Below are positions 1 to 6,942 of a DNA stretch of 13,213 nt, one piece after another (the first letter of the stretch is position 1; every line of letters starts with the position of its first letter). The stretch spans positions 1-13,213 of the forward strand of contig JAJYDR010000062.1 in assembly GCA_021777285.1 (NCBI GenBank). The letters are read 5' to 3'. The notes beneath the pieces were generated by a model, which ran no database searches, had not been told where the DNA came from, and worked only from the letters and a program-made list of their open reading frames with translations. A program made the translations under genes and the position numbers. Origin of the DNA: Actinomycetes bacterium (GTDB lineage Bacteria; Actinomycetota; Acidimicrobiia; Acidimicrobiales; RAAP-2).

Positions 1-812
1 TCGCACCATTGCGGCGCTACGTGATGACCTATACGGCATACTCCCCCGACGGCCCGAGAATCGCCCTCGCCATCTCCAAGGATTTGCTCACGTGGCAGCG
101 GCTGGGACTCGCCACCTTCGAACCCTACGAGCACATCGATTTCGAAGGTGTCGACAACAAAGACGCCGTGTGCTTCCCCGTCGCCATCGCGAATCCCTCG
201 CACCGGCCCGAGCTCGCCATCTTGCACCGACCACTGTTCCCGGGGACCCGCGCTGAGGAAATCTGCCTGGCCGACGGCGGCCACGTCGTGGACGAGTATC
301 GCGAATGTATCTGGATCTCCTACAGCACGATGCCGTTCTCGGGCATGGACCCGGCCCAGCTCCTCACGTTCACGTCGCACCATCGACTCGCGACACCCGT
401 GTCGTCGTGGGAGCACCTCAAGATCGGTAGCGGCACACCGCCAATCATGTGCCGTCACGGTTGGCTCGTCATGTATCACGGGGTACGTGGCGCCCCTGAT
501 CCCGTGACCGGCACCATCCACCTCACCTACGCCGCCGGAGCCATGGTTCTCTCCTTGGAGCGCCCGAACGAGATCATCTATCGGACCCCGGAGCCCCTTC
601 TCACGCCCGTACCGTCGAGCGGACCACGCGCTACGCCCGCGGACGTCGTCTTCCCCACCGGGATCGACCGACGCGACGACATCGGCCAGCCCGACCGCTA
701 CGACGTCTACTACGGGTTGAACGATTACCGGATCGGCGTCGCGCGCCTCGACGTACCACCGGAACTACCGGACGCCACCGATGCCATCGACGCCTCAGAG
801 ACCGCCGCGTGA
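1..812 (+). CDS. GH130-family glycoside phosphorylase/hydrolase, 5' end outside the window
   Basis: The reading frame is open from base 3 and runs to a TGA at 810-812. The first possible start (TTG at 9) lies inside a conserved segment (YVMTYTAYSPDGPRIALA), so the gene begins upstream of the window. About 269 codons are visible; the family usually has 300-350. Seen motifs typical of GH130 five-bladed beta-propellers are the MTYTAYSPDG strand, GSGTPPI...GWLVMYHGV in the middle, and a C-terminal FPTGID...YDVYYGLNDYRIGVARLD. GH130 enzymes mostly phosphorolyse beta-mannosides to mannose 1-phosphate; some are hydrolases. The family's catalytic Asp region should lie in the missing N-terminal part, so linkage specificity and phosphorylase versus hydrolase cannot be decided. 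There is no signal peptide evidence because the N-terminus is absent. It ends 96 bp before pgi, which fits a sugar-phosphate supply role, by inference. Confidence 0.88.
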   Translation, partial: APLRRYVMTYTAYSPDGPRIALAISKDLLTWQRLGLATFEPYEHIDFEGVDNKDAVCFPVAIANPSHRPELAILHRPLFPGTRAEEICLADGGHVVDEYRECIWISYSTMPFSGMDPAQLLTFTSHHRLATPVSSWEHLKIGSGTPPIMCRHGWLVMYHGVRGAPDPVTGTIHLTYAAGAMVLSLERPNEIIYRTPEPLLTPVPSSGPRATPADVVFPTGIDRRDDIGQPDRYDVYYGLNDYRIGVARLDVPPELPDATDAIDASETAA

Positions 813-866
813 ACCGGCGGACCGAGTACCGAATCAACGAGGAGCGTCTCGGCCACTCGCTCTACT

Positions 867-879
867 GTCGAGTCTCGAC
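867..879. repeat. Perfect inverted repeat upstream of pgi (GTCGAG-T-CTCGAC)
   Basis: Six-base arms GTCGAG and CTCGAC surround a single T in the 96-bp gap between the GH130 gene and pgi, about 30 bp before the pgi GTG. It follows a weak -10-like TCTACT at 861-866, for which I find no convincing -35. It could be a small operator for the pgi operon or chance, since such short palindromes are common in GC-rich DNA. Confidence 0.25.
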
Positions 880-908
880 GCTTCGATTTCGACCATGAAG
901 GGACCATC

Positions 909-2543
909 GTGACGCCAGCCCCACTTCGAGACCGCCCGGCCTGGCGAGCACTCCAAGCCCACGTTGAGGCCATCGGACAACGTCACCTGCGTGAGCTCTT
1001 CGAACAGGACCCCGAACGTGGCCGGCGCCTTCGAGCGCAGGCGGCGGGGATCTATCTGGACTACTCGAAAAACCGGATCACCGACGAGACGTTGGAACTG
1101 CTCGTGCAACTCGCACGCGAATCCGAGCTCACGGACCGGCGCGACGCGATGTTTCGCGGCGACCACATCAACGTCTCCGAAGACCGCGCTGTCCTGCACG
1201 TCGCGCTTCGAATGCCCCGCGAGACGTCACTCGTCGTTGACGGTGTCGACGTGGTCCGCGAGGTTCACGCGGTACTCGATCGAATGGCCGATTTCGCCAC
1301 CCGGGTTCGCTCGGGTGAGTGGCGGGGCTTCACCGGCCGGACGATCAAGAACGTCGTGAACATTGGGATCGGCGGCTCGGACCTTGGCCCCGTGATGGCC
1401 TACGAAGCCCTTCGCTTCTACAGCCAACGCGACCTGACCTTCCGTTTCGTGTCCAACGTCGACAGCGACGATTTCGTCGAGGCGGTTCGCGACCTCGACG
1501 CCGCCGAGACGCTGTTCATCATCTCCTCCAAGACCTTCTCCACGGTGGAGACACTCACCAACGCGCACTCCGCCAGGGCTTGGCTCCTCGAGCGGCTCGG
1601 CGACCACGCCGCCGTCGCCAAACACTTCGTCGCGGTGTCGACCAACGCGGAGCAGGTCGCGGCATTCGGCATTGACACCGCGAACATGTTCGGCTTCTGG
1701 GACTGGGTTGGTGGCCGTTATTCGATGACGTCGGCCATCGGGCTCTCGACGATGCTCGCCATCGGTCCCGACGCCTACGCCGAGCTCCTGTCAGGTTTCC
1801 ACGAGATGGACGAGCACTTCCGCCTCGCGCCCCTCGAGGAGAACCTCCCGGTCCTGATGGGTCTGCTCGGGGTGTGGAACCGCAACTTCCTCGGCTGTAC
1901 CACCGTCGGGGTCATGCCCTACGACCAGTACCTGAAGCGCCTGCCGGCGTACCTCCAGCAGCTCACGATGGAGTCCAACGGCAAACACGTGACCCTCGCG
2001 GGCACCACCGTGGACTACCAGACCGGACCCGTCTACTGGGGTGAGCCCGGCACCAACGGCCAGCACAGCTTCTATCAGCTCATCCATCAAGGTACCTCGA
2101 TCATCCCCATCGACATCATCGGCTTCGCACGGAGCTTGAACCCGCTCGGTGACCACCACGACATCTTGAGCGCGAACGTCTTCGCCCAGGCTGAGGCGCT
2201 CGCCTTTGGCAAGACCGCCGATGAGGTCCGCCGCGACGCCAGTCCCGAGCGGGTGGTCGCACACCGCGTCATGGAGGGGAACCGGCCCACCAACGTCCTG
2301 CTCGCGGAGATCCTGACGCCGAAACTGCTCGGCTCACTCATCGCGCTCTACGAGCACGCCGTCTTCACGCAGGGTGCGATCTGGGGCATCGACTCCTTTG
2401 ACCAGTGGGGCGTCGAACTGGGCAAGGCGCTCGCCAGTGCGATCGTCCCCGAACTCACCGGCGACGCGCCGGTACTCGGCCACGACTCGTCCACGAACGC
2501 ATTGATCGAGCACTATCGAGCACTGAACGGAAGGGGCTCCTGA
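909..2543 (+). CDS. pgi: Glucose-6-phosphate isomerase
   Basis: Interconverts glucose 6-phosphate and fructose 6-phosphate in the cytoplasm. The 544-residue product matches the long bacterial class (E. coli 549). Visible motifs: GIGGSDLGP (153-161), the phosphate-binding loop [10 protein letters not shown] (206-215), the [13 protein letters not shown] signature around 266-278, and the catalytic set Glu355 (MESNGK), His386 (GQHSFYQ) and Lys506 (QWGVELGK). All key residues are present, so the enzyme should be active. The start is GTG at 909, supported by AAGGGA at 898-903 five bases upstream. The stop TGA (2541-2543) shares one base with the ATG of the next gene, which indicates translational coupling with the 6-phosphogluconate dehydrogenase. 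Its place between a GH130 enzyme and zwf suggests it channels fructose 6-phosphate from mannoside use back to glucose 6-phosphate; that direction is inferred. Confidence 0.98.
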   Translation: MTPAPLRDRPAWRALQAHVEAIGQRHLRELFEQDPERGRRLRAQAAGIYLDYSKNRITDETLELLVQLARESELTDRRDAMFRGDHINVSEDRAVLHVALRMPRETSLVVDGVDVVREVHAVLDRMADFATRVRSGEWRGFTGRTIKNVVNIGIGGSDLGPVMAYEALRFYSQRDLTFRFVSNVDSDDFVEAVRDLDAAETLFIISSKTFSTVETLTNAHSARAWLLERLGDHAAVAKHFVAVSTNAEQVAAFGIDTANMFGFWDWVGGRYSMTSAIGLSTMLAIGPDAYAELLSGFHEMDEHFRLAPLEENLPVLMGLLGVWNRNFLGCTTVGVMPYDQYLKRLPAYLQQLTMESNGKHVTLAGTTVDYQTGPVYWGEPGTNGQHSFYQLIHQGTSIIPIDIIGFARSLNPLGDHHDILSANVFAQAEALAFGKTADEVRRDASPERVVAHRVMEGNRPTNVLLAEILTPKLLGSLIALYEHAVFTQGAIWGIDSFDQWGVELGKALASAIVPELTGDAPVLGHDSSTNALIEHYRALNGRGS

Positions 2544-3574
2544 TGACCACGGAATCGCCAATGCAGTTAGGCATGATCGGACTCGGGCGCATGGGTGCGA
2601 ACATCGTTCGACGACTGATCCGCGACGGCCACCACTGCGTGGCCTACGACGTCAACCCCGACGCGGTGGCAGCGCTGGAACCTGAGGGAGTGGTCGGCGC
2701 AACGTCGATCGAGGACCTCGTCGCTAAGCTCGACGCGCCGCGGACTGTCTGGCTCATGTTGCCGGCGGCGATCACGGGCGACACCGTGACTCGACTGTTC
2801 GACCACCTCGAAGCGGGCGACGTCGTGATTGACGGCGGAAACTCGTACTACCAGGACGACATCATCCGTTCGAGAGCACTCGCCACCCGAAACATTCACT
2901 ACGTGGACTGTGGGACGAGCGGTGGCGTCTGGGGCCTCGAGCGGGGCTACAGCCTGATGATCGGCGGCGAGACAACGGTCGTGACCCGACTCGAGCCGCT
3001 CTTTCGCTCGATCAGCCCGGGCGACGATGGCGTCGCGGCAACGGCGGCGCGGTCGGGACGGCCCGGCACCGCGACCAGTGGTTACCTGCACTGCGGGCCC
3101 AATGGGGCGGGACACTTCGTCAAGATGGTGCACAACGGCATCGAGTACGGCATGATGGCGGCCATCGCCGAGGGCCTCAGCATCCTCAAACACGCGAACG
3201 CCGGTACGACCCAAGTCGAGGCCGACGCCGAGACCACGCCGATGCGCAATCCCGACTTCTACGCCTACGACATCGACGTCGCCGAGGTCGCCGAGGTTTG
3301 GCGTCACGGTTCGGTCATCAGCTCGTGGCTCATGGACCTCACCGCCGACGCACTCGCGGGTTCACCGGAACTCAGTGAGTTCAGTGGCCGGGTCTCCGAT
3401 TCGGGTGAGGGCCGTTGGACCGTGCAGGCCGCGATCGACGAGTCGGTCCCCGCTCCCGTGATCAGTGCCGCCCTCTGGCAACGCTACGAATCGCGCGAGC
3501 GTGGTCAATTCACCGCCAAGGTGCTCTCGGCCATGCGCTCGGAGTTCGGCGGGCATGTGGAGAAGTCGTCGTGA
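2543..3574 (+). CDS. gnd: 6-phosphogluconate dehydrogenase, decarboxylating, short YqeC/GndA type
   Basis: Oxidatively decarboxylates 6-phosphogluconate to ribulose 5-phosphate. The chosen ATG (2543) overlaps the pgi stop by one base and follows GGAAGGGG at 2529-2536. In-frame starts further upstream lie inside pgi. The 343 residues hold a Rossmann N-terminus with GLGRMG (13-18), then GTSGG (124-128), the catalytic block HFVKMVHNGIEYG (191-203; Lys194, Glu201), WRHGSVISSWLM (253-264), SGEGRWTV, and a C-terminal FGGH. The layout matches the ~300-residue YqeC/GndA group rather than the ~470-residue NADP enzyme. Asp36 at the end of the second strand (AYDVNP), where NADP forms have an NR-type motif, suggests NAD+ preference. 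Two insertions relative to the short family, near 158-180 and 217-245, account for the extra length. The next gene is zwf. Confidence 0.95.
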   Translation: MTTESPMQLGMIGLGRMGANIVRRLIRDGHHCVAYDVNPDAVAALEPEGVVGATSIEDLVAKLDAPRTVWLMLPAAITGDTVTRLFDHLEAGDVVIDGGNSYYQDDIIRSRALATRNIHYVDCGTSGGVWGLERGYSLMIGGETTVVTRLEPLFRSISPGDDGVAATAARSGRPGTATSGYLHCGPNGAGHFVKMVHNGIEYGMMAAIAEGLSILKHANAGTTQVEADAETTPMRNPDFYAYDIDVAEVAEVWRHGSVISSWLMDLTADALAGSPELSEFSGRVSDSGEGRWTVQAAIDESVPAPVISAALWQRYESRERGQFTAKVLSAMRSEFGGHVEKSS

Positions 3575-3596
3575 CGATGGCCCCGCGTCGAACTTC

Positions 3597-5072
3597 ATGG
3601 GTGAACCGATCGGACGGTTTCGTCCAGTGAGTACCCACCCGCTTCAAACAGACGTCGAGGCCCCCGCCAGTTACGTCATCGTGCTCTTCGGTGCGACGGG
3701 CGACCTCGCACGGCGCAAGATCATCCCTGGTCTCTTCCATCTGGCCCTGGCCGGACTGCTCCCAAGGGACTACCGGATCATCGGGTCGGCCCCGGCGGCC
3801 TTCGCCCTCTCGAGTGAGGACTTCCGCTCGTTCGCGCACGATTCAGTCGACGAATTCGGTGAACTCGGACCCGACGGCGACGTATGGGAATCCTTCGTCG
3901 CGTCACTCTCGTTCGCGGAGTCCTCGGCGCAGGACGGGTCGGCGCTCCTCGCCGCCATCGAGGAGGCCGAGACCGCCATCGGCGGTGACGTCAATCGTCT
4001 GTTCCACCTCGCGGTCCCACCCGACGCAGTCCTCGGTCTCGTCACCATGCTCGGCGCCTCGGACCTGCGTCGTAACGCCCGCGTGATCTTGGAGAAGCCC
4101 TTCGGCGTGGACCTCGCCTCGGCGAAGGAACTCAACGCCGTCATCAAGGCGAACTTCGAAGAGACCCAGGTCTTTCGCATCGACCACTTCCTCGGCAAAG
4201 AGTCGATTGACAACATCCTCGCCCTGCGATTCGCCAATCGGTTCTTCGAACCCCTGTGGAACCGCGACCACGTCCGCTACGTCCAGATCGACGTGCCCGA
4301 GACACTCACGATCGAGGGTCGCGGCGCGTTCTATGAAGGAACCGGCGCCTTCCGCGACATGGTCGTGAGCCACCTGTTCCAAGTACTGGGCTTCATCGCG
4401 ATGGAACAACCGACCTCACTCGAGGCCCGACCGCTCCGTGACGAGGTCCACAAGGTGTTCGAGACCTTGCGGCCCATCGACCCCGCCCAGGTCGTGCGTG
4501 GCCAGTACGACGGCTACCGCGACGAAGCCGGCGTCGCGCGCGACTCATCGACCGAGACGTTCGTCGCCATTCGCGCCGAGATCGAGAACACCCGTTGGAA
4601 GGGTGTCCCTTTCTACCTGCGCACGGGCAAGGCGCTCGCCCAAAGTCGCCAGGTCATCACGATCGGCTTTGAGGAGCCGGTCATGCGGCTCTTCCCCTTC
4701 GCCAAGGAGGCACCGGCTAACCGTGGCAACCGACTGGTCGTCGATTTCGCCGACCCGGGATCGATCCACGCGCACTTCTTCGCCAAACAGCCCGGCCCCG
4801 AGATGCGTTTGAACGCCGCGGAGATGACGTTCAACTACGCGGGCTCCTTCCAAAAGGCTCACCACCTCGAGGCGTACGAGTACCTGATCCTCGAGGCGAT
4901 GTTGGGCAAACGCACGCTCTTCACACGCTCCGACGGTATTGAACGACTCTGGGAGGTGAGCGCGGACCTACTCGCGTCGCCGCCGCCGGTCGAGCCCTAC
5001 GACCAGGGTTCGTGGGGGCCCACGTCCGCGAACGATCTCATCGCCCCGAACACGTGGTGCCTGCCCGAATGA
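3597..5072 (+). CDS. zwf: Glucose-6-phosphate dehydrogenase
   Basis: Oxidises glucose 6-phosphate to 6-phosphogluconolactone, the first step of the oxidative pentose phosphate pathway. From ATG 3597 the product has 491 residues, as in E. coli. Seen are the dinucleotide motif FGATGDLARRK (31-41), EKPFG (166-170), the active-site RIDHFLGKE (194-202, His197), a second catalytic His259 (VVSHLFQ) and the substrate-side YLRTGK (340-345). The start is uncertain: GTG 3627 (481 residues) is equally good, and neither has a strong ribosome binding site. In the NADP-specificity positions of the E. coli enzyme (Lys18, Arg50) this protein has Thr34 and Pro66, so NADP+ preference is doubtful; that is inference. 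It lies 22 bases after gnd, and its stop overlaps the start of the HAD gene as ATGA. Confidence 0.96.
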   Translation: MGEPIGRFRPVSTHPLQTDVEAPASYVIVLFGATGDLARRKIIPGLFHLALAGLLPRDYRIIGSAPAAFALSSEDFRSFAHDSVDEFGELGPDGDVWESFVASLSFAESSAQDGSALLAAIEEAETAIGGDVNRLFHLAVPPDAVLGLVTMLGASDLRRNARVILEKPFGVDLASAKELNAVIKANFEETQVFRIDHFLGKESIDNILALRFANRFFEPLWNRDHVRYVQIDVPETLTIEGRGAFYEGTGAFRDMVVSHLFQVLGFIAMEQPTSLEARPLRDEVHKVFETLRPIDPAQVVRGQYDGYRDEAGVARDSSTETFVAIRAEIENTRWKGVPFYLRTGKALAQSRQVITIGFEEPVMRLFPFAKEAPANRGNRLVVDFADPGSIHAHFFAKQPGPEMRLNAAEMTFNYAGSFQKAHHLEAYEYLILEAMLGKRTLFTRSDGIERLWEVSADLLASPPPVEPYDQGSWGPTSANDLIAPNTWCLPE

Positions 5073-5872
5073 GTGATCGCATCCGGCTCCTGCTCTCCGA
5101 CGTCGACGGCACGTTGATCACGCCCGAAAAGGAGTTGACCGCGTCGTCGATTGGCGCCGTGCACGAGTTGCGTGACGCGGGGATCACCTTCGCGATCACC
5201 AGTGCGCGACCGCCGCGCGGCTTGATCCACTTCGTTGAGCCGCTCGGGTTGACGACACCCCTCGGCGCTTTCAACGGCGGCGCGATCGTCGACGGCGATC
5301 TCACCGTCATCGAAGAGCGAACCATCGACGAGGACATCGTTGGAGCGGTGATCGACGTACTGCAGGCGCACTCGATGTCCATCTGGGTCTTTCAAAGCAA
5401 CGAGTGGTTCGTGCTCGACGAGGACGGACCCCACGTCGACCAGGAGGCGCGAATCCTTAAGGGCGGTCCGACCGTGGTCACGAGTTTCGAGGGAATCAAA
5501 CGCGGAGTCGACAAGATCGTCGGCGTGAGCGACGACACCGACGCGAGTGCGGCCGCGTGGTCGGCGACGAACGAACGGTTCACGTCGCGCGTCTCGGCGA
5601 CTCGTTCCCAGACCTACTACCTCGACGTCACCAACCCCGCCGCCAACAAGGGCAGCGTCGTTGACTACCTGGCGAAGCGCTACGACATCGCTCCCCAGGA
5701 GATCGCGACGATCGGTGACATGCACAACGACGTGTCGATGTTCCGGGCCTCCGGGTTCAGCGTCGCGATGGGCAACGCCGACCCCGACGTGCAGCGCGCC
5801 GCCCACGTCGTCACCAGTACCAACGCCGAGGAGGGTTTCGCACGGGCCGTCGCGGATTTCATACTGAGCTGA
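5069..5872 (+). CDS. Cof-type HAD-superfamily (IIB) sugar phosphatase
   Basis: The ATG at 5069 forms an ATGA overlap with the zwf stop, which decides the start; the product is 267 residues, normal for Cof/YidA-like proteins. Motif I is DVDGT (Asp11 nucleophile, Asp13 acid/base), motif II is Ser45 in AITSAR, motif III is Lys194 in NKG, and motif IV is GDMHNDVSMF (Asp217, Asp221). The region between motifs II and III is a C2B-type cap. These Mg-dependent cytosolic phosphatases dephosphorylate sugar phosphates, nucleotide monophosphates or flavin-type phosphates, and specificity cannot be read from sequence. It occupies the end of a pgi-gnd-zwf operon where other bacteria often carry 6-phosphogluconolactonase. 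It shows no lactonase features and should not be annotated as one. A role in relieving sugar-phosphate build-up is a reasonable guess. Confidence 0.93.
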   Translation: MSDRIRLLLSDVDGTLITPEKELTASSIGAVHELRDAGITFAITSARPPRGLIHFVEPLGLTTPLGAFNGGAIVDGDLTVIEERTIDEDIVGAVIDVLQAHSMSIWVFQSNEWFVLDEDGPHVDQEARILKGGPTVVTSFEGIKRGVDKIVGVSDDTDASAAAWSATNERFTSRVSATRSQTYYLDVTNPAANKGSVVDYLAKRYDIAPQEIATIGDMHNDVSMFRASGFSVAMGNADPDVQRAAHVVTSTNAEEGFARAVADFILS

Positions 5873-6032
5873 TCGTGCACCCGACGGCAACCGCGTCGAT
5901 GGACGGGGCCACGCCTCGATCACCGGGTGGCAACGCCACGGCACCGAGATTCACGTCGCTCGCACCGGCGATCCGGTCCACGACGAGAGCCGACGCGTAC
6001 CATTGCCCCCGAGCGCACCGGAGCCGACGACT

Positions 6033-6305
6033 GTGGTGACCGTCATCGTGCTGATCGTCGCCATCGCGATCGTCGTCTTCGTCTTCTACTGGTCGGGCCG
6101 CTACGGCGGACGAGCGAAGCCGGGCACATCACTTCGTCGTGGACCGCGTTCGCACACCACGGCACGGGGACGGCCGAAGGTCGGTTATGACCGGCGTGAG
6201 GACGCCGAGGCGCGCGCCCGTCTGTTGTCCAAACGCGACGGGGCGCCCATGAACGTCTATCAGTGCGCCGTCTGTGCGAAGTGGCACGTCGGCCACAGCA
6301 AGTAA
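6033..6305 (+). CDS. Small single-pass membrane protein with C-terminal Cys2His2-like motif
   Basis: Unrecognised 90-residue protein. Residues 2-20 form one strongly hydrophobic helix (VTVIVLIVAIAIVVFVFYW). A basic, Gly/Arg-rich linker (21-70) follows, and then YQCAVCAKWHVGHSK, with Cys78, Cys81, His85 and His88 spaced like a small metal-binding knuckle. CxxC...WHxGH tails occur in many short bacterial and phage proteins of unknown function, so zinc binding is inferred. The basic linker after the helix suggests a cytoplasmic C-terminus. I chose GTG 6033 because GGAG (6020-6023) stands nine bases before it; GTG 6036 or TTG 6003 (100 residues) are possible. The same frame stays open upstream to 5868 without a start codon. 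It lies downstream of the HAD gene by 160 bases and converges with the rhodanese gene. Confidence 0.7.
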   Translation: MVTVIVLIVAIAIVVFVFYWSGRYGGRAKPGTSLRRGPRSHTTARGRPKVGYDRREDAEARARLLSKRDGAPMNVYQCAVCAKWHVGHSK

Positions 6306-6377
6306 TCCGGCGCCAACGCCTTCGGTCCCTGGTTTCACCCGACGATGCGATCAGGTCGACTCGAGGCCCAACGACGA

Positions 6378-6704
6378 TCAGGCGATGTTCGCGCGCAGAC
6401 CGCGCACCACCGGGCGTCCCGCGCTGACCCAGCTACTCGTGCCGCCGATGACCGCGCGCACGTCGTGACCGATGCGCGCGAGGTGCGCCGCGGCGGTCCG
6501 GCTTCGGCTGCCACTCTCGCAGATCACGTAGATCGTGGGACCAATCGGCAGTTCGCGCGCCACGTCGGGCACCGTGCTGAGCGGGACGAGCCGGGCACCG
6601 GGGACGTGACCCGCCTCGTACTCGTGGGGTTCGCGCACGTCGAGGACGTGAGCACCGTCGGCGTGGGCGGCGATGAACGTACGGACGTCGACTTCAGAAA
6701 TCAC
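6378..6704 (-). CDS. Single-domain rhodanese-like sulfurtransferase
   Basis: A 108-residue rhodanese domain without signal peptide. Seen are VLDVREPHEYEAGHVPGA (20-37), the typical first half of the fold, and the active-site loop CESGSRS with catalytic Cys62, followed by a helix and WVSAGRPV near the C-terminus. Such proteins carry persulfide sulfur on the cysteine and pass it to thiols, cyanide or partner proteins in the cytoplasm. The start is GTG at 6704-6702, with a perfect AGGAGG (6716-6711) six bases upstream. It is transcribed away from the riboswitch-controlled operon and has its own near-consensus promoter with an inverted repeat typical of CsoR/CstR repressor sites. That points to induction by copper or by reactive sulfur species. 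The partner repressor gene is not in the window. Confidence 0.93.
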   Translation of the reverse strand: MISEVDVRTFIAAHADGAHVLDVREPHEYEAGHVPGARLVPLSTVPDVARELPIGPTIYVICESGSRSRTAAAHLARIGHDVRAVIGGTSSWVSAGRPVVRGLRANIA

Positions 6705-6731
6705 TGATTACCTCCTGTGGGATATCGGGCG

Positions 6732-6759
6732 AGTATACCCCGTGGGGTATCCGTGTCAA
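6732..6759 (-). promoter_or_regulatory. Sigma70-type promoter of the rhodanese gene
   Basis: Read on the minus strand, TTGACA (6759-6754) is a perfect -35 and TATACT (6737-6732) a near-perfect -10, separated by 16 bp. Transcription would start near 6725, leaving a short leader with AGGAGG at 6716-6711 and GTG at 6704. This is the best housekeeping-type promoter in the window. Its spacer is filled by the inverted repeat annotated separately, so a bound repressor would block polymerase. Confidence 0.85.
6735..6750. promoter_or_regulatory. CsoR/CstR-like operator: ATACCCC-GT-GGGGTAT
   Basis: Perfect seven-base arms ATACCCC and GGGGTAT are separated by GT. They lie inside the rhodanese promoter spacer and overlap the -10 box. 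G/C-tract inverted repeats with A/T-rich ends are the known operator type of the CsoR family (Cu-sensing CsoR, persulfide-sensing CstR, Ni/Co RcnR, formaldehyde FrmR). With a rhodanese as the target, a CstR-like persulfide sensor is the most fitting member, but a copper sensor cannot be excluded. No member of the family is encoded in the window. Confidence 0.7.
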
Positions 6760-6819
6760 CCGCTCCGCTCGACGCCGACCGGCCAACCGGCCGGCGCAGA
6801 CGGTACCCGCGGGTTGCGC

Positions 6820-6828
6820 TGGTACGCT
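6820..6828 (+). promoter_or_regulatory. Extended -10 promoter candidate for the TPP-riboswitch operon
   Basis: TGGTACGCT fits the extended -10 pattern (TG-N-TANNNT). I see no good -35 around 6800-6806, as is usual with extended -10 promoters. The expected transcription start near 6835 is just before the first conserved bases of the TPP aptamer, which supports the call. The promoter is divergent from the rhodanese promoter. A GC-rich hairpin-capable stretch (6774-6795) lies between them, with no clear role. Confidence 0.45.
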
Positions 6829-6842
6829 GTGGTCGCTGTACA

Positions 6843-6940
6843 ACGGGAGCTCGGACGTACCGGGCTGAGAGGGTGGTTGGCCTACGGGTCGAGGTGCCAC
6901 CGACCGTCGAACTTGTCCGGGTAATGCCGGCGTAAGGAGG
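6843..6940 (+). promoter_or_regulatory. TPP riboswitch (THI element)
   Basis: The conserved core is present in order: ACGGGAGC (6843-6850), CTGAGA (6865-6870) and CCGGGTAATGCCGGCG (6917-6932). Pairings that can be drawn are P2 ACGG/CCGT (6843-6846 with 6904-6907), P3 GCTCGG/CCGGGC (6849-6854 with 6860-6865), an optional P3a GGTGG/CCACC (6872-6876 with 6897-6901), P5 CCGG/CCGG (6917-6920 with 6927-6930) and P4 CTT/AAG (6912-6914 with 6934-6936). P1 is weak or absent. The ribosome binding site AAGGAGG (6934-6940) shares its AAG with P4. Thiamine diphosphate binding should therefore hide it directly and switch off translation of the permease and the overlapping kinase. No terminator hairpin lies between aptamer and gene, so control is translational. 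Confidence 0.95.
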
Positions 6941-6942
6941 TC

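Noticed and set aside
4997..5944. 315-codon open frame on the minus strand
   Set aside because: It lies antisense to the HAD gene, which has all family motifs. The translated product is Arg/Val/Asp-rich with no recognisable motif, the usual shadow of a high-GC gene.
5873..6032. Possible gene of 54 codons from GTG 5875
   Set aside because: No ribosome binding site, no recognisable composition, and it competes with the more coding-like frame leading into the small membrane protein.
6306..6377. Terminator between the convergent membrane-protein and rhodanese genes
   Set aside because: GGCG/CGCC pairing can be drawn near 6309-6320, but it is weak and has no T-run on either strand.
6774..6795. 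GC-rich inverted repeat around CCGG-CCAA-CCGG between the divergent promoters
   Set aside because: The arms consist of self-complementary CCGG units, with no T-run and no match to a known operator; likely compositional.
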